A stretch of 64,000 nt of DNA from assembly GCA_027382625.1 (NCBI GenBank), contig JAJKFJ010021470.1, forward strand, positions 21,776 through 85,775, in the 5' to 3' direction. This DNA comes from Tetmemena sp. SeJ-2015 (Eukaryota > Ciliophora > Spirotrichea > Sporadotrichida > Oxytrichidae). A program made the translations under genes and the position numbers. A model generated the notes under the pieces. It had not been told where the DNA came from. It saw nothing but the letters and a program-made list of their open reading frames with translations, and searched no databases. Of this stretch, positions 12,001-22,436 are shown in pieces. How positions within the stretch are numbered: position 1 is the first letter of the stretch; each line of letters begins with the position of its first letter.

Positions 12001-15000
12001 ATAGATGAAAAATGGAGGTGGTTCAATAGTTGGGCAAGGACCTTAAGGTTAGCTCATGAATGGCCATGCAGGATAAGGTTCTTTGCCTATGAGGTAGACT
12101 GGTCAAAATATTAATGGAGGTCCTATAAATGGTTATAATAAGCCAATCTTGAATGGAGGAGCTAGTTCTATTAGTGGAATAATGCCTAAGAGAAGAGGAC
12201 GGCCTCCTAAGAGCGATAGAGGAGATAGGACCAGTGAAGCCAATGGGATCTGGAAGTGGAGTTCCTATGCAAATTCAATAGTAGAATTATCATCGCTAAC
12301 TTCCTCCTGGATAATTGCAGCAGCAAAACGGATATGGAAATTATAATCAAGGACCTTCTAACTTTCGTTGATATTCTTTAATTTTTCTATTTTTCCCTCT
12401 ATAATTAAATGAATATAAATTTAAAATTATTAATGAGTCTTTCAAGAGAGTCTCGAGTTACTTCTTTTTCACCTTCTCACTTAAGTATAAGTCATGTATT
12501 CTCTTCAGCCATTTCTCTCTTCTCAAAAGTTAGTTAATCTTTTTCTTTTTTGAATTTTCAATGGGCATCACAGCCTGATCAATTAATTCAAGCTTTTCTA
12601 TCACTTATGAATTCCAGCTTCCATCTATCCTTGGTCTAGAGTTATCTTGATCAATCAGAATAAGATTTGAGGCATCTCCATACTTATCCTAGAACCTCTA
12701 AATGATTTACTCGTAGTTTGAATTCCACTAGTCTGTTCTTTCCTTCAAAACTAAGAGTAGTCTATAATCTTATGTGCATTTGAGAACCTTCAACTCATAT
12801 TCTGCCTGAGAAATGAGAATCTCCATTTATTTGCCACTATCTTTTACCTATTCTAGTTTTAAAATAACTTCAGAATCTTCTTTATCCTCTTCTTTGCCTC
12901 CTATTTTCAGATTCAACTTCAATTTGCTTAGTTTATACTGCCTTTTCCTATAAGTCTTAGATTTCTTCCTTCCTCATCACTTTCTTCATAGTCTTGCTGC
13001 TCAAGAAGATTAAGTTAATTAAATGGAAGTGCTGACTCTGGAATTCCTAAATGCTTGTGGTAATTTTTTATCAGCTATCGAGAGTATCGAATCCAAATAA
13101 GCAATTAAAAATTAAATATCGTAAGAGCAAAAATTAAAGCAGAGGCTTCATCAGTTTTTTGAATGAGTTAATGGTATTGTTTATCACCCCAAATTTTTAA
13201 AGAGACTGTCTTAAACTTAGCAAGCCGCTCAAAAATTCTTAAGAGCTTTTTGATTCAGGTGCGAGATCTATTATGGAGAGATCTACCTATTCTTCAGGAC
13301 TCTCAGCCATAGCAACATCTAAAGATTTATCATTTTGCTACTTCGCTACTGCTTATTTCTTAGGAGTATAATTTATAATATCTTATAATAAGGAGAACTT
13401 CTGAGCATATTTATGTTCTTAATTGCTTTTTGACAAAGAAATTCATACTCCTGCATTTCTTTAATTACCTCCTTGAGATCCTCCATCTCTTCTATCTCAA
13501 TTCTTAGTGATTCACCCTAAAGATAAAATAAAAAATGCCTCTTGATGCAATTCCAAGATGTATCGCTCTTCTAACTTGCTCCTTTTATCTCCTGTTTTTG
13601 AACTCATAGCTTTGCTACATTAAAAATTTATTAAATTAATAATTATTTTGCAATCTTTGAGTTCTTTAAGCACTCTTTGTAACTCTACTTGAAATTAAGT
13701 TGCCTTAATGCAAAGTTCACTAATTTTGATAATATCTTGGAGTGGTATGTCAGAAAAGCCCTTGCCCTCTCCTTCGGCCATCAGGTTTTGTATTTGACTT
13801 AGTCTAGGCCTTTTTTATACCATAGAATCTTTTCCCTTCTCCTATATTGACTCTATTCTGACTTTCTTCTCCTCCTCATTATTTTCATCTAAATTTTCCA
13901 TGTCTATATCTTATCCATCAATTAATTTAATAAAGCTTCGGATATCTTCATTTTGACTCTTCTAGGGGAAAACTTGCAAGTAGAATCTTTAAAGCTTCTC
14001 ATGCCATTCTATAAACTCAAGTCTTCTTTATAGATCTTCAGTAAGTTCCACCTCATATTTGAACATAGCCGTCTCTCTCATTAGGAGTGTGAACAGATCT
14101 TTCCTTCTTCTTTATTCCTGCTCATCCTCCAAGAACATCATCACTCTGAACTTCCATTTCTCATTAAAAGATTAGCATTCAAAGATATTTAAATATCACT
14201 TATTCATTTCTCAATATCGTCCACGTGCTCCTTGAGCTTTAGAATTTCTGGGTTTGTGATTTTCAGTGCTTCAGCCTCTGAAAGCAGATCCTTAAATTGC
14301 TATTCCTTCTTCTGTCTCTCCCGCTTATCGAGTTCTTACTATGCTTTCTTCTTTTCTAAGAATATTATTAAACAATTAATAAAGTATTTTCTCTAGCAGA
14401 TAGTGATGAGCTAATCTAACTCTCTTGTTAATTAACTTGAGTGCGATTAAATAGATAGCTTCTTATTAATTAAATAAGTGCGAGTTTTGTTGACCTTGAT
14501 GAATGCTTAATGAATTTTCTCTACTAGATTGGAGGCATCAGTTGATCGCTATTTCAGCTCTTCATATAGCTGCTCGAAGTTTACAGGCAGACTTCTAGAT
14601 TCAGCTAACACATTCTATAGCTGCTTCACATTACAAAAAAAATAACTGACCATTCTAATGAATTAAAATAAAGTTTTGAATTGACTACCTGATTCTTGAG
14701 GGCCTCAGCTTTCTCAATCCAAATTTCTGCCTTCTTTAAGTATTCCGCTAGCTAGAGCATCTCAGGTGTGACTATTTGATAGTCTCTGATTGACTGTGTA
14801 TGCATAGCGCATAACTCACTCATCTTCATTTTCTTTTCCATTGGGATTTAAGCTGCAGCCCCACCTCCAGTCTGTGGCCCACACTTCTTCTTTATCAACT
14901 TAGAAAATTCTCGAGACTTGAAGAGCTCCTACTCGATGTCAGGGGGCGTGTCAACTCTTAACTTTCTAAGCATCTGCTAGTATTGGGCTAAATCTTCCAC

Positions 15001-16723
15001 TGTAATCCTATTCAGTTGCATAAATATTAATGAATGAGTTATTATTAACTGTGAATTCTTTAAAATGAAGAGTAGTTATAGAGCTTATTCGAATCTATTC
15101 AAATCCTTGATTTAATAGTTCTCATGATTTGTTATGAAATTTTAGTCATAATATAATTTAATGAGGTAGCATATCCTGGCGAATGTTATTGATAGCTTCT
15201 TCGGCCTCAGCACTTTTGCATCCTCTTAGATCTATGACAGCTTCCATAACGATAGACTCTAGCTCTTTGTCTGTCAGTGAGTTTAAATTTCTTCTTTCCT
15301 CTCAGGAACTGCCATCACAGAGGGGTAGAGAATAATTTAAGAATAATATAATTGCTACAAAAATATTAGAATGTGAAATTTAGCCAAATTAAAGTTGTAA
15401 TCGTACTCATGAAGTAACTTCATCGCCTTCTCTTAATACCCAGCTAGAGATCCCTTAAGCCACAACCCATTACAGTTTGTATTATGGGTTTCCCTCATAA
15501 TGAAGTCACAAAGATCTAAATACTCACTCAACTTTCCATTATCGTTTCTCTCCTCTCTTGTATCAAAAACTCTTTTCTCGATAAATCTTTGCTCATATTT
15601 TTCTCTGAGTTTTCTATCTTCCTCTTCACCCTCACTCTCATCAGCAATCTTATTCTCCTAATCTTCTTTACATTCACCTTAGAAGTCTTATTTCTGTGCT
15701 TTGAAATATTCCTAATTGGTTGCTGATTCACCACTAAGCAAAGGTTCACCGTTGAATAAAACTCTTCGCTTTGGAGCAAAATTCTGTATGCCTTCTTCAT
15801 CTAATTAATCGAAAGATGCAGATCTTAATAGGCGTTTTGTACCAACTACAGCCTGCACTTTTATCTCTGAAGATGTAAGAATTGGCCTTTTGGTTGATTC
15901 TTCGTATTCTGAGTTATCTTTTCTCTCTTTCAGATATTCAGCAGGATTTATTTAAGAATACAATATTATCAAAATTAGGATAGCTCTCTTGATTAACTTA
16001 GTACTTTGTCTGATCTATTCTAGGTGGCTTCCATTAGTGGTGCAAAGGAAGATGGTTATAATGAGCTCCTCCATTATTGCTAATAAAATAATATACTTAT
16101 ACAATGAATACTCTGAACTGCAGGACCTTTCTTGGGCGGAGCCCTTTCTAATTCAAGCTTTTTCTTCATAAACCAATCAGCCGCTCCATCAAGATCTTAA
16201 TATTTCTAACCCATGACTTTCAATTAATCTTCGCTAAGTCTGTTTACATTCCCCATACTTGTGCAATCTCCCCAGTGAGGTTGACTTCCTAGGTTTTAAA
16301 ATGCTTAGTCTTAAAAGCAAAAAAAGTTGTAATTAGGTATTACTAATTACGCGCAGTAGGTCCCCTGTAGCCACCTCTTTTCCCTTTGACTTTCTGATTA
16401 CTATTCTACTGGCTTTGATTTTAGTGCAGAGTCTCTGAGCCATGCAAGTTTGAGCTAGCTATGTTGAGGCTGCTTTCTAAATTGGCACTCTCTATATTTT
16501 GGTCACCTCGCTCATAGTCCTTGAACTTAGAGTTAGTAGTAGTCTTATCTTTCTCTTCTGACTGAGTTAACAAGAGCAGATGAGGGTTTCTCAGATTAGG
16601 AGTGTGCTGTGAAATAGATGGCGACATTACATTGGCTGCATCCAAAGGTTGAGCATCAAATGAGATTCGATGGGCACTTTATTCATTCCTTGCTGGGTCT
16701 TACTTAACTTCTTCAGCACTCAT
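9057..16723 (-). CDS. Chromatin protein: ELM2-like, PLU-1-like repeats, PHD finger
   Basis: Start ATG at 16723-16721. The N-terminal 130 residues are Ser/Asn-rich. After an intron and probable IES comes a basic/acidic region whose end (about 15450-15380) resembles the ELM2 tail. A 6-bp pointer (AATGAG on +) joins this in frame to a helical region at 15022-12440 with PLU-1-like motifs (LAESRSLPV, then Trp-containing helices). A 7-bp pointer then joins 12440 to 10971, where a second PLU-1-like unit (LLELGKKWLKVNLAEY) follows. A 4-bp pointer at 10211-10248 leads into a C-terminal PHD finger (YCICGRGDDG, CGCCQEWFHGDC, YFCIGC). PLU-1 plus PHD is the C-terminal layout of KDM5 demethylases, but no JmjN/JmjC domain is seen. 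Inferred role: histone-tail reading in a chromatin complex. Stop at 9059-9057. Confidence 0.75.
10211..10244 (-). other. IES, pointer ATTA (TAAT on +)
   Basis: A 34-bp AT-rich segment. TAAT occurs at 10211-10214 and 10245-10248. Removing one interval joins the PLU-1-like frame to the PHD frame without a stop. Confidence 0.75.
10972..12440 (-). other. 1.47-kb IES-like interval enclosing another gene, pointer TGAGTCT
   Basis: TGAGTCT occurs at 10965-10971 and at 12434-12440. On the minus strand the frame upstream (ending TTG AAA GAC TCA) and downstream (GAC TCA AAT CAC) meet in phase through this 7-bp repeat, and both sides are the same kind of helical protein. The enclosed 1.46 kb contains the complete plus-strand AT-hook gene. 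It therefore behaves like an eliminated segment for one gene while carrying the coding DNA of another. Confidence 0.75.
11225..12371 (+). CDS. AT-hook, Gly/Gln-rich protein
   Basis: Start ATG 11225, stop TGA 12369-12371. The N-terminus is acidic and Asn/Gln-rich. A globular part (about 11670-11970) contains ordered beta/helix-like sequence. The C-terminus is Gly/Gln/Asn-rich with an AT-hook core, PKRRGRPPKS, near 12185-12215. AT-hooks bind the minor groove of AT-rich DNA, so a nuclear DNA-binding protein is likely. Two oddities: an in-frame TGA at 11483-11485 within otherwise continuous frame, and a 1-nt frame change near 12215-12230 just after the AT-hook. Either an unresolved small IES, a sequence error or decay could explain them. 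The whole gene lies inside a pointer-bounded interval of the minus-strand ELM2/PLU-1/PHD gene. Confidence 0.8.
15039..15165 (-). other. IES, pointer CTCATT (AATGAG on +)
   Basis: A 127-bp segment. AATGAG occurs at 15033-15038 and 15160-15165. Removal joins the ELM2-like part in phase to the PLU-1-like part. Confidence 0.75.
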
Positions 16724-16991
16724 ATCTTCTATCTGTTTAAAGGAAAAAAAGTAGATAGATAAAAGTTAGTACGGCCTATAAAGCAATTAAGAGATGGTTT
16801 ATCAAAGAGATGACTCTTACGGTAGGTAAGCTTAGTTAGCAATTAATAAATATATTATAAGATTTGCGCGATAAAATCATCTAATAAGTTAATATTTTCC
16901 AAACAAACTTAAACTCTAATCATATAAGTATGCTAACAAGTTGCTTCAACTCAAACAAGAGTTGATATAATTTTGTTCATTCCAGTGTTTT

Positions 16992-17631
16992 TCATCTGTA
17001 GTTGTTAGGAAGCGAGGCATTATACTCGTTGCCCAAACCTCCATGACTGCCAATTTGAGGTGCCCCATAGCTTTAATGAGACCTTTCTATACCTTCACCT
17101 CCAACTGACTTGGCATATAAATCCTTGCTTTTTATAAATATGGAATATTAAAATGCTTGTCTATGGAATCAGAAGGTCCATTAAGTTGTCAAAGCGCACA
17201 AATCCATCTCCATGCACATCCAGAATGTTAAGAAAGTTTGTCACCTCTTCCTAAGTGAGTGGATCACCAATCCTAGTGAGCACATGGCGCATTTCTTCAA
17301 TTGGTAGCATACCGTTGTCGTCTTTATCAAAGACAGCAAAAGCATTCTTGATTTCCCCTGGGTTGTCTTCCTTACCAGTTACCTCTGCCATGCATGCGAT
17401 GAAGTCATTCAAGTCTATTGTGCCTGTTCCATCAGGATCGTACTTTCTAAGAAGCCTCTTCACTTCTTAGTTTGAGACAAGGGCCCCCATAGCTCTCATT
17501 GCCAATCCGACGTCCTCTGCTTTCATAGTGCCATCTCCATCTCTGTCGAAGAAAATGAATGCCTCCTTGAACTTTTCCATCTCTAAGTCTGTGAATTTGT
17601 CATCAAAGCCAATCACTGGGTCCCTTCCCAT
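16992..17631 (-). CDS. Four-EF-hand calcium-binding protein (calmodulin/centrin-like)
   Basis: Four EF-hand loops in order: DRDGDGTMKAED, DPDGTGTIDLND, DKDDNGMLPIEE and DVHGDGFVRFDN. Loop 3 has full Ca2+-ligand character; loops 2 and 4 lack the usual Glu at position 12, and loop 4 looks weakest. A calmodulin-superfamily Ca2+ sensor is the clear family. I used the ATG at 17631-17629 (MGRDPVIGFDD). An in-frame stretch continues slightly upstream to an AG that could be an intron acceptor, so an extra 5' exon is possible. The C-terminus has an unusual Gly/Tyr/Asn-rich tail of about 35 residues, reached only after removing a 28-bp IES. Stop TGA at 16994-16992. Confidence 0.92.
17131..17158 (-). 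other. IES, pointer AAGCA (TGCTT on +)
   Basis: A 28-bp AT-rich segment. TGCTT occurs at 17126-17130 and 17154-17158. Removal joins the last EF-hand helix in frame to the Gly-rich tail. Confidence 0.88.
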
Positions 17632-17720
17632 ATATCCGTCTTGTCCGACCTATCATTCTTAAATTGATATTTATGCTATATTTAAAATTGAATTAAATCT
17701 TGAAAATAATTGAATTCAAA

Positions 17721-18966
17721 ATGAGAAACTAAAATCATAACATCCTTCCCACTTTTCCTCTTTCCATTCTAGTCTTAACTTTAGCTTTTCTGGCCACTTC
17801 AAACGCTTAAATTGTAGACTACTCATAAAACGGCCGTAACTGGGGTGGGATATGCGCTAATGGCACAAAGCAATCTCCAATCAATGTAGACACTAGCACC
17901 TTGAATCAAAACTCCTACATGAAATACCAACTTAACTATGATGCACTAGAGAATCAAACACTTCTAATTCTAGATGCTGGAAACCGTGTCATGATGAATA
18001 TTTCGAAAGGATAAAATCTCAGCTCCTCGGAGAAGTCTAATATAGTAAGCAATACAATCAAATTCGAAATTATAAAATCTCTAAATTAAGTTATCAAATT
18101 TTATCTCAAATTCTGATGTGTTTAATAAAATCGAGATAAATTGTCTTCAACTCAAATAAATGATCCTAATATTTTGAAAATTAGGTTGTGATTTTCCTCA
18201 AATATACTACAGCTATGTTGTTTTCATAAATTTAATGTTTTGACTATAACAACACAATTGAGATATGGAATGAGAGAGGAGAGCATCAGACTTACCATCT
18301 TGATCACATGCTTTGGAACGTAAAGAGTGAGCATACAATCAACAATCATCAGTATGAGGCAGAACTGTAAATATACCATAAATAATTCGCAACCAACAAA
18401 ATAGCTGCCATCAGCATACTCTTTGATTTAGAACTCACTTTGAATGCCACCTCAAAACCCAAAACTTGTTTTGTTGAGTCGTTTAAGTTCACTTAATACG
18501 CCGCAAGAGTAAGTAAATTTCATAATAGAAGCTAATTTCTAAACATTTTATAGAAAAACTCATTAGTGATCCCTATTAGAGAGTACTTATAATACATTCC
18601 TCAAGACTTTTATTTCTACTATGGCAGTCGCACTGAGCCAGCTTGTGAAGAGACAGTCACTTGGATTATTTTCAAGAGTCCTCAACCCTTAACTTAATCT
18701 CAGTACTCTCAACTCAAATAAGTTATTTCCTCGGCCAATACAACTGGAAATAATAGAGACATTTAAAAGCTCAACAATATTTTAAAATCTTCTTCAAATT
18801 TGAACATTTTATTTTGAATAGAGTAGTTTATCTAAGTGGAGCCTAACTTGGCTACGAGCAACTTCAAATAAACTCCTCCATGTATTTTAAATAGAGCACA
18901 CTTGTTCAACTCAACTTATTTACTTTAATGGTAGTTCTGGCCCTTGTCTCTAAGCAGTTTTAGTGA
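17721..18966 (+). CDS. Alpha-carbonic-anhydrase-like secreted protein
   Basis: Start ATG 17721. The N-terminus has a hydrophobic signal-like segment (about residues 8-27). Then come alpha-CA hallmarks: NWGGICANGTKQSPINVDT near the start, SEHTINNHQYEAELQIYH in the middle, and YYGSRTEPACEETVTW near the end (the TTPPC-SE-V-W equivalent). Introns or IESs lie near 18038-18238 and 18508-18555 (GTAAGTAAAT...TATAG). The C-terminus after a further break near 18800 ends in a hydrophobic tail (LFTLMVVLALV), suggesting membrane or GPI anchoring; stop at 18964-18966. The usual HxH zinc pair reads DHML here, so one zinc ligand may be missing. Known reaction of the family: CO2 hydration. Confidence 0.85.
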
Positions 18967-19097
18967 TTAGTATTTTCTTAATGGTAATTATTTCTTAAAC
19001 TTCGATAATTTGCTTAATTCTAAAGTAATCATATTAGAAGAAGAGATAAAGTGAAACTTCTTAAATTAATTACTAGCTTTGAAATTGATTAAAGAAA

Positions 19098-19542
19098 ATG
19101 AATAGCAGTAACACTCGACTCAGACAAGCTTACAATAACTAACAAGCTTCTCAATACAACGGCTTTTCTTAAAGCAAGACCTAATAGTAGACCTAAGTAA
19201 GACAATAACTTGAAATAAAGAATATTGATTGAAAAATACCAATTTGTTTCGATTTTATAATACCCCTAACAGCAACATTAACTTAAATATCATTTGCTTA
19301 TCTTGTAATTCATGATCCCAAACTTCATTTCATTCTTCTCAGTGTTATTTTGATTCCCTAATGTGCTTTCATAGAACATGAGGAGTGGACTGCCTCCCGG
19401 GAGAAAGCAAAAGCCAAGCATTCATGACCCTAATTCCAATAAGTTGAAAAGTTATAGAGCCCTCAATATGAGACAACCAGCTGGAGCTACTATTATGGAT
19501 TTGCAAGACATGGATCGCCATGGTCATCTTGTCAAGCATGAG
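19098..19542 (+). CDS. N-terminal gene piece, unresolved partner
   Basis: ATG 19098 opens a Gln/Asn/Ser-rich stretch of about 35 residues to a donor-like GTAAGA near 19200. A second open segment (from about 19376, after CATAG) encodes a basic region RSGLPPGRKQKPS and ends HLVKHE at a strong donor (GAG|GTAAGT, 19543). No obvious continuation lies in the next 200 bp. CATGAGG here (19537-19543) recurs at 21749-21755 in the cytochrome-b5 gene, and joining there, or splicing to the GCAG at about 21804, both stay in frame. It may therefore be an alternative or true 5' end of that gene with the JmjC-like gene nested between. Confidence 0.5.
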
Positions 19543-19739
19543 GTAAGTCTATCCTCTACTCTTGCCATTTGAAAAATTAAAGTTGCTAATTATGAGATAG
19601 GTTGGAATATTATTTCCCTATCATGAATGGTGATAAAAAGAGTGTATATTTAAGCTGATTCAATTTTTACTTTGATTAAATCTACATCAGCTTGCTAATT
19701 CGAAAACTCTTCAATCCTTAACAATCTATTTCAATTGCT

Positions 19740-21110
19740 TCAGTCCTCTAGAATACCTTGATCAAATGCTCTGAAGAAGAGAGTGGACAACTCGGAATGT
19801 GCTTCATACTCAAAGTTTAATGAAGTTGAGGTTTCTGAGCGAGTGGCACTCTAAACCCACCAGTAAGCTGGCACAAACAGGCAACTTCCTGCTGATACTG
19901 TCACTAACTGCATCTTCACTTATCTAAGGAGAGGGAACTTTGCATAAACTTTAAAGTTTTATCATAAATTCGTATCTTGGTGATTTTAAAGTTTAATCAT
20001 AGAATCCAAAGAAGTCAATTGGGGTATCTGAAGGGTCGAGTTCTTCCAATACTCCTGAGTAAATATTCTGCTTGTATTAGAGGATCATTAAATTTCAAAT
20101 CGATAGAAATATACTTTTAATACAGATATTTTAGCAATAGGCAGGCGACACTAATCTAAAATCTTCCTTGCCATTCAGGACACAGAAATATCTTTCTCTT
20201 TCCTTGAATTCTTTAATTTAAATAATCTGATATAAATTTATAGTAAGATTCTGCTTTGCGTTTGAAATCGCTCCAAATGGTAAGACCAGTCATACGGTTT
20301 CTGCATATGTTAGTTATGAACTGAGGTCTCTCAAAGTCCAACTTTAGTGAACTTGACACAATGTATTCGTTCTAAACATATTATAATTGAAACTAGTCAT
20401 TCAATATCAATATAGTATGTTAGAACATAGTACTGGCGGTAACTCTTCTCAGTTTCGTTATTTCTCTTGGCCAAGAAAGTCTTAAAATTATTTCTTTTCG
20501 CGCTTTCCATAGTATAGTCAAACTTCACATTTGGGTTTGCTTTGCCCTTGTCAAGCATATATACTCAAAAGACTACATAATTGTTTAAAAGTAAGCATGT
20601 GAATGTTGATAGAGTGAGTTCCATAATTTTCCTCTAGATAAGCGAGGTCAGTCCATCTTTCAGCCGCCTTCCAAGATTTGCATCCATCTAAGACCAGTAG
20701 TGGTCTAGAAAGGGTCAAGTACTCCTAGTAAAATTTAACTGAGTCCAAATCGGCAAGCATTATCTAATCTAAACTTAAAAGAAATCTCGCTAAAACATAT
20801 AAGGCAAATAAGGAGAGTTCAATTGATTAAGTTTAGTGTGGAGGGTGTGTCCATTGTTTATTGAAGGTGATAGAAAAGTGGGTGGCTAACGTAGTTCTCT
20901 TTTACTGAGAGTTCATGAGGTTAAATAAGATACAAGCATATAAATTATATAATGAGAAAGGAAACGTGTTAGATCTTTTCCAGTATAGACAACCCATATC
21001 ATGGCTGCGAATGCTAGTAAGATTCCTACGAAAAACACTTTCACAAGGTGACGCGGGAGAGCCATCAGCATCTTGTAGCCCCAAGACTCCTTCTTCGCTT
21101 TTAGTTTGAG
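19740..21110 (-). CDS. JmjC/cupin-8 fold protein, probably catalytically dead, with TM anchor
   Basis: The N-terminal part (about 21100-20960) has one hydrophobic transmembrane segment (VKVFFVGILLAFAAMIWVV) after basic residues. A later segment reads SRPLLVLDGCKSWKAAERW, matching the cupin-8 'RPvvl.g...W' start. Next come ERYFCVLNGKEDFRLVSP and SAGSCLFVPAYWWVQSAT, which match the two JmjC core strands. In active enzymes the first is preceded by HxD and the second reads PxxWWH; here these positions are EFK and V, so the Fe(II) ligands are lost. Several breaks in between fit introns or IESs. Stop TGA at 19742-19740; exact start unresolved. Lies opposite in strand between two plus-strand gene pieces. 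Confidence 0.7.
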
Positions 21111-21516
21111 TTTATGTTGTGCTCTGATTAAATATAATACATCGAATGCATTGAATAAATTTGATCATTCTTTAAATTGTTGAGAGGTGATGATTTGAAG
21201 GTAAGTTAGTATTGAAAGTAATCTATTTTTTTCCTACTCAATTCTTTTATTATATTGCTTACTCTTATATTTTATTATTGTTCTAAGGTACTCAATCTTC
21301 TATAAATGCATAGAGATATTTGCCAATTTCGTAAATCATAATATCATAACTGACTTTTTACGAAACTTCTTATAGTTCTTATAATTATAAGGACAGCGGG
21401 ACTACATATGTTTTAGTGATTTTTTACTTATCCAGTTTCAATAGTTAAAGCAGTAACAAAGTTAAACTTTTATAATTGAAATAAAACATATAATAGAATC
21501 ATTACCCGAATCAACT

Positions 21517-22436
21517 ATGGAGTCCACCGCACAAATGAACGCCCACCTCAACTCCCCCACCAAGACTACGGGCTTTGGAGCAAGTGGAAATCTCACTTCC
21601 TCCACTTCCCAAAATACTCACTCTCATAAAAGCACACTAGCTGATTAAATGAAAGTTGTATATTTCTCAAGGATCAGGATCGCCAAAGTCCCAAGATGGA
21701 GGATACGAAGGATTGAAAATTACCTTAGTTCCCTCAAGCAATAACCACCATGAGGATGACCACATGCTTTTAACCTTTTATATCACATTTAAATTTTGAT
21801 GCAGGATGATGACCTCGAAGCTTTGGCCGATGATTTGGAGTTGCTAGAGTATCAAAGATCTCGCTCTACCCCCAAGGTAGTGATAGATGAGTTTGGCGAT
21901 GATGAAGATGAAAAATAATCAGCTTTCAGAGAGCGCCAAGAGAAGCAGAAGCATGAAATGTTTACTCAAGTAAGTCAATCCTTTCTTTCCTCTTAAGAAG
22001 AAGAGAGCCTTTTAAACGCGATAAGAGCTGTTTTGTAATAATGATACTAGTTTTATGAGAATCATGTGCAGACTCGCTTGAAGAACCCTAAATACTACTC
22101 ACTGGAGGAGATTGCTCAGCATGACTCAGAGTTAGACGCCTGGGCCGTGTTAGACGGAAGAGTTTATAACCTGACTCCTTTCATACCCATGCACCCAGGT
22201 GGAGAAAAGATAGTCAAAGCTTTCGGCTAAGATATTACTAAAGTTTGGCGTAAGTTTTAAAATTTAATACCTCTTCATTCCCTCCAGTACTATTATTTGC
22301 ACTATGTCAACCTCTTAAATTTTACTCTATAGACGAGTCACACTAGGGAATCAACTTAGACGACACAGTCGTCTCCCTTTTATTCGAAGGATATCTCAAA
22401 ACAGAGGAGAACAAGCACTTGCACGACTAGGAATGA
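21517..22436 (+). CDS. Cytochrome b5 heme-binding domain protein
   Basis: ATG 21517 opens a Ser/Thr/Asn/His-rich N-terminus. Two IESs (pointers AAG and GATGACC) must be removed to keep the frame. An acidic coiled region follows, then a GT-AG intron (about 21971-22070). The cytochrome b5 fold is then read: YSLEEIAQHDSELDAWAVLD, GRVYNLTPFIPMHPGGEKIV. HPGG carries the first heme His; WHESHQ after a second intron (about 22250-22332) supplies the other. This domain position resembles the N-terminal b5 domain of NCB5OR-type proteins, but no reductase domain follows, so it is probably a stand-alone electron carrier. Stop TGA 22434-22436. Confidence 0.9.
21656..21671 (+). other. IES, pointer AAG
   Basis: A 16-bp AT-rich segment. 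AAG occurs at 21653-21655 and 21669-21671. Removal restores a Gly/Ser-rich frame. Confidence 0.75.
21762..21814 (+). other. IES, pointer GATGACC
   Basis: A 53-bp segment between GATGACC copies at 21755-21761 and 21808-21814. Removal joins HHEDD directly to LEALADD. The GCAG before the second copy could also serve as an intron acceptor. Confidence 0.8.
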
